From Aeromicrobium camelliae (lineage in GTDB: Bacteria > Actinomycetota > Actinomycetes > Propionibacteriales > Nocardioidaceae): a DNA stretch of 64,000 bases. Under the pieces are notes generated by a model, which was not told where the DNA came from, searched no databases, and saw nothing but the letters and a program-made list of their open reading frames with translations. The number at the start of each line of letters is the position of its first letter. The stretch's first letter is position 1. Position numbers and translations under genes: made by a program. Positions 61,282-64,000 of this stretch are shown here, one piece after another. The DNA is taken from NCBI RefSeq assembly GCF_003850045.1, contig NZ_RQJX01000004.1, forward strand, positions 62,001 through 126,000. Direction: 5' to 3'.

Positions 61282-62141
61282 GCGGGCACCTCCTGCGTGA
61301 TGCGGTAGACAGCGGCTGCGGTGTCGGCCAGGATCGCGGCTCGTTCCTCGGTGGTCAGCGGCTCCAGGAGCTCACACAGAACCTCCCACCAGCGGGCGTA
61401 ACCGCCGCCGAGGACGCTCACCGGCCAGTCGGTCCCGAACATCAACCGCTCGGCGCCGAAGCACTCGAGCGCGATGTCGAGGGCGGGCCGAAGATCTGCC
61501 GCGGTGTACCCCGGCGCGGCGGCGGTATCCAGGCCGGAGACCTTGGCGGTGACCTGGGGGTACGCCGCGGCGCGGCGCAGCGATGCCTCCCACTCGCGGA
61601 GATCACCTGCTGCCAGCGGCGGCTTGGCCAGGTGATCGATGACCAGTCGGAGCTCAGGAAAACGCTCAGCGAGCACGGGGACGAGCTCCAGATGACGCGG
61701 GACCACGGCGATCACGTCGTACGAGAGACCGGCCTGCTCCACTCGGGCCAGACCACGTGCCACGTCGGCTCGCACGAGCCAGTCCGGGTCCGGCTCGTCG
61801 TGGTTCTGATGACGGACTCCGACGATGCGCCGGTCGGTGGCGTACTCCTCGAGGACCTGCGCAGTCGCCGCTTCGTCGGTCAGCGGGGCCCAGGCCACGA
61901 TGCCCACGACCCGCTCCCACCGGTCTGCCGCGCCGATCATCGCGCGGGTGTCGGCCAGGTTCCCGGCCGCCTGGACGAGCACGATGTCGTCCACGCCGCT
62001 GGCGGCGACCAGCGGTTCGGCGTCCTCCACCTGGAAGCTGCGGTAGATGGCTCCGGCCTCGGGCGTGAGCCAGGAGTACTCGCCGGTCTCCAGGTCCCAC
62101 AGGTGTTGATGCGCGTCGATGACACGCAGACCGTCGATCAT
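61278..62141 (-). CDS. Sugar-lactone amidohydrolase (L-fuconolactonase/L-rhamnonolactonase group)
   Basis: 287 residues, TIM barrel of COG3618. DAHQHLWD (9-16) holds the HxH metal site, VIDHLAKPP and MFGTDWPV supply further ligands. Characterised members hydrolyse L-fucono- or L-rhamnonolactone; others open 2-pyrone dicarboxylate. In this operon a deoxysugar lactone is likely. ATG 62141 overlaps the mutarotase stop (ATGA). Confidence 0.9.
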   Translation of the reverse strand: MIDGLRVIDAHQHLWDLETGEYSWLTPEAGAIYRSFQVEDAEPLVAASGVDDIVLVQAAGNLADTRAMIGAADRWERVVGIVAWAPLTDEAATAQVLEEYATDRRIVGVRHQNHDEPDPDWLVRADVARGLARVEQAGLSYDVIAVVPRHLELVPVLAERFPELRLVIDHLAKPPLAAGDLREWEASLRRAAAYPQVTAKVSGLDTAAAPGYTAADLRPALDIALECFGAERLMFGTDWPVSVLGGGYARWWEVLCELLEPLTTEERAAILADTAAAVYRITQEVPA

Positions 62142-62470
62142 CGCTCCTCCTGTTCTCGCATCGACCAGACCAGCCGCGGCGCGCGCAGCGGCGGGATGGC
62201 GTCGACCTCCCTGAACCCCTCGACGAGTTCGGCCATCTGCTCCTGCCAGCGCACATCAGCCGGATGACCCGCGATGCGTTCCGCGACCGCCTCGTAGTCG
62301 TCGGTGTCGATGACGTGGAGCAGGTCGCGCCCATCGCGCCAGATCGCCCAGTCCCGGACTCCCGCGCTGCGCAGCAGGGCGAGGAGATCGGCGGGGATCT
62401 CCCGATGCTCCCGGTCGTAGTCCTCCTCGCGCCCCGAGATCAGCACGCTGTGCAATACCGCGGCCCTCAT
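62138..62470 (-). CDS. L-rhamnose mutarotase family protein
   Basis: 110 residues, the family length. His22 (YDREHREIPADLL) is the catalytic base position of RhaM and WAIWRDGRDLLHVID is the characteristic second strand. It interconverts sugar anomers so the dehydrogenase or kinase can act. It overlaps the permease stop by 4 bases. Specificity for L-rhamnose versus L-fucose is open. Confidence 0.9.
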   Translation of the reverse strand: MRAAVLHSVLISGREEDYDREHREIPADLLALLRSAGVRDWAIWRDGRDLLHVIDTDDYEAVAERIAGHPADVRWQEQMAELVEGFREVDAIPPLRAPRLVWSMREQEER

Positions 62471-63729
62471 CGCTGCTCGCTGGAGCCCGTCGCCACGAGG
62501 TCGGCTTCGCGTTCCGCGGCCGACCCGGACGGACGGTCATTCGGCGCCGGTGCCACAGTTCGCAACTTCACACGCTGCCGCCGGCGGAGCGCGATCGTGT
62601 ACATGCCGGCCGCGACGATCAGCACGACACCTTGAATGAGGCCCTGGTAGTTCGCCCCGAGGTTGAGGATGTTGAAGCCGTTGGCGAGCGTGATGAGGAT
62701 CAGCGCCCCGATCAACGACTTCACGACACTGCCCAGTCCGCCGAACAGCGAGGTGCCGCCGAGGATCGCCGCCGCCAGGGCGGTCAGCTCGAACCCGTTG
62801 AGGCCCGTGGGGTTGATCGAGGTGAGCCGGGACGCGTAGAGGACACCGACGAACGCGGCGGCGACGCCGTTGAGCACGAACGGGACGACGCGATAGCGGT
62901 TGACGGCGATGCCCGACAGCCGCGCGGCCTCCGCGTTCCCGCCCGTGGCGTAGAGCCGGCGGCCGATCGTCGTGAACCGCAACACCCAGGCGGCGACTGC
63001 GACGATGACCAGCATGTAGATGGCGCGCTGGCTGAGCTCGATGGTCAGGATGAGCACTGGCGAGAGTGCGACCAGCAGAACGCCGGCACCGAGGGGTACG
63101 AGCACGTTCAGTTGCGTCACCGGTCGACCTGCGCGACGCGTGCTCCACCAGCGCCACGCGCCCCACAGCAGCAGCGCCACTCCGGCGATCAGGTACAGGT
63201 TCGGGGTCACCCAGCGAGACGCGTCCAGGGCCCGCAAGCTGTCCCGCGCGGCTCCCGTCTCAGCGGTGATCGTGCGGCCGTCGGTGAGGATGAGGACCAG
63301 ACCTCGCACAGCCGTCATCGTTCCCAACGTCACGATGAAGGCGTTGATGCCGATGTATTGGACCACCACCCCGTTGAACAGGCCGACGCCGGCTCCGACG
63401 AGGAGTGCGGCCACGAAGGCCCCCCAGAAACCGAGCGACGGCATCAGGACGAGGCAGGTCGCGGCTCCGAGCGCCGCCACGGAGCCGACCGACAGGTCGA
63501 AGTTGCCCGAGATCAGCACGATCGTGGTCGTCACCGCGATGATCCCCAGCAACGCGGCCTGATCCATCACATTGGAGATGTTGTTGGGTGAGACGTAGCT
63601 CGGCCGCCCGGACATCGCGGTGGCCACGCTGAGCACGGCGACGAGCACACAGAAGGCGTAGACGACGCCGGCGTTGCTCAGCTGCAGCCAGGACGGCAGC
63701 GAGCGCCCGGCGGTACGGAGTTCAGGCAT
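62467..63729 (-). CDS. ABC sugar transporter permease (RbsC type)
   Basis: 420 residues with about ten helices; GNFDLSVGSVAALGAATCLVL and GGTSLFGGLGSVVKSLIGALI are the BPD_transp_2 hallmarks. ATG 63729 is used because the ATPase stop overlaps it by 8 bases. The carbohydrate-uptake-2 family (ribose, rhamnose, fucose) fits the operon. The solute-binding protein lies beyond the window. Confidence 0.93.
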   Translation of the reverse strand: MPELRTAGRSLPSWLQLSNAGVVYAFCVLVAVLSVATAMSGRPSYVSPNNISNVMDQAALLGIIAVTTTIVLISGNFDLSVGSVAALGAATCLVLMPSLGFWGAFVAALLVGAGVGLFNGVVVQYIGINAFIVTLGTMTAVRGLVLILTDGRTITAETGAARDSLRALDASRWVTPNLYLIAGVALLLWGAWRWWSTRRAGRPVTQLNVLVPLGAGVLLVALSPVLILTIELSQRAIYMLVIVAVAAWVLRFTTIGRRLYATGGNAEAARLSGIAVNRYRVVPFVLNGVAAAFVGVLYASRLTSINPTGLNGFELTALAAAILGGTSLFGGLGSVVKSLIGALILITLANGFNILNLGANYQGLIQGVVLIVAAGMYTIALRRRQRVKLRTVAPAPNDRPSGSAAEREADLVATGSSEQR

Positions 63730-64000
63730 GAGTGACCTCTCGTGGGGTGGACCCCAGCCCATGCGCCAGGGTGATGAGTTCTTCCTCGGTGGTGCGATGC
63801 GCCTCGACGTCGGCGACGATCCGGCCGCCCCGGACGACGAGGACCCGTGTCGCGACCGAGAGCAGCTCCTCGAAGTCGCTGCACGCGACCACGACGGCCT
63901 GCCCTTGGGCGGCGAGCTGAGCGACGACGCCCAGCAGATCGGCCTTGGCGCCGACGTCGATACCCGCGGTGGGCTCGTCGAGCAGCCAGACCCGCGTCGG
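63722..64000 (-). CDS. ABC sugar transporter ATP-binding protein, C-terminal end (5' partial)
   Basis: The C-terminal 92 residues are visible, coming in from the right edge. LLDEPTAGIDVGAK is the Walker B/D-loop of the second ATPase half of RbsA-type proteins; CSDFEELLSVATRVLVVRGGRIVAD follows. It powers the permease at 62467. The start and Walker A motifs lie outside the window. Confidence 0.93.
   Translation of the reverse strand, partial: PTRVWLLDEPTAGIDVGAKADLLGVVAQLAAQGQAVVVACSDFEELLSVATRVLVVRGGRIVADVEAHRTTEEELITLAHGLGSTPREVTHA

Noticed and set aside
1-64000. CRISPR arrays, insertion sequences, rRNA genes, prophage
   Set aside because: No regularly spaced repeats, transposase, integrase or structural phage genes were seen on either strand.

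Overview
The window is a high-GC, densely packed chromosome segment from an actinobacterium. Evidence for this is the GTG starts, the many 1-8 nt gene overlaps, the actinobacterial families (DUF6541, LytR_C, DUF2277, PcaL fusion) and at least 13 genes whose start codon lies 6-9 nt after a TANNNT -10 hexamer, which suggests leaderless mRNAs. A Propionibacteriales- or Micrococcales-type organism fits, but the genus cannot be fixed from the sequence. No gene-free stretch exceeds about 160 bases.

Layout. 1-5.7 kb: the end of an unrecognised gene, then dnaX followed two bases later by a three-domain folate gene (PabB-PabC-PabA in one chain), and an alpha/beta hydrolase. 5.8-13.7 kb: a cell-surface glycan block with a methyltransferase, four GT2 glycosyltransferases, a Wzx-type flippase, a DUF2304 partner and a large DUF6541 membrane protein. 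13.8-21.4 kb: a ThrE-like amino acid exporter, a paired acyl-CoA dehydrogenase operon behind a KstR2-like operator, an LPXTG surface protein, a methyltransferase, tRNA-Ser(GGA), the SRP RNA and a LytR_C protein.

21.4-34.7 kb is a complete route from shikimate/quinate to central metabolism: aroQ and qsuB (divergent), a TetR regulator, a QsuD-type dehydrogenase, an MHS permease and an IclR regulator, then pcaHGBL, pcaR, pcaF and pcaIJ. Dehydroshikimate is converted to protocatechuate, then by ring cleavage and lactonisation to 3-oxoadipate, and finally to succinyl-CoA and acetyl-CoA. The TetR box overlaps the -10 of qsuB and of the dehydrogenase. IclR-type boxes lie before pcaH and pcaF.

34.7-42.7 kb holds mixed metabolic genes: twin DUF202 proteins, an epoxide-hydrolase-like protein, an adenosine-deaminase relative, an orphan protein, a DMT exporter with a divergent TetR, a serine hydrolase coupled to an LLM oxidoreductase, and a MalY/PatB transaminase.

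42.8-47.7 kb is one of the two most interesting loci. It encodes an isocitrate-lyase-like enzyme, both subunits of an aconitase-superfamily hydro-lyase that keeps its Fe-S cysteines but has lost the usual substrate-binding motifs, an MHS permease and an IclR regulator. It looks like an undescribed hydroxyacid degradation pathway.

47.7-51.4 kb: a uracil-DNA-glycosylase-like protein, DUF2277, tRNA-Ser(CGA), an AhpD-like protein and an FMN reductase/LLM oxidoreductase pair.

51.4-64 kb is the second interesting locus: a secreted GH95-like glycosidase with a probable one-base frameshift in its start region, converging on a twelve-gene minus-strand array. The array encodes an ABC sugar importer, an L-rhamnose-type mutarotase, a sugar lactonase, two dehydrogenases, a fumarase-superfamily lyase, a two-subunit TPP-dependent E1 without E2, a VOC protein, a LacI regulator and a muconolactone-isomerase-like protein. 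It appears to be an oxidative deoxysugar pathway that does not match a standard L-fucose or L-rhamnose operon.
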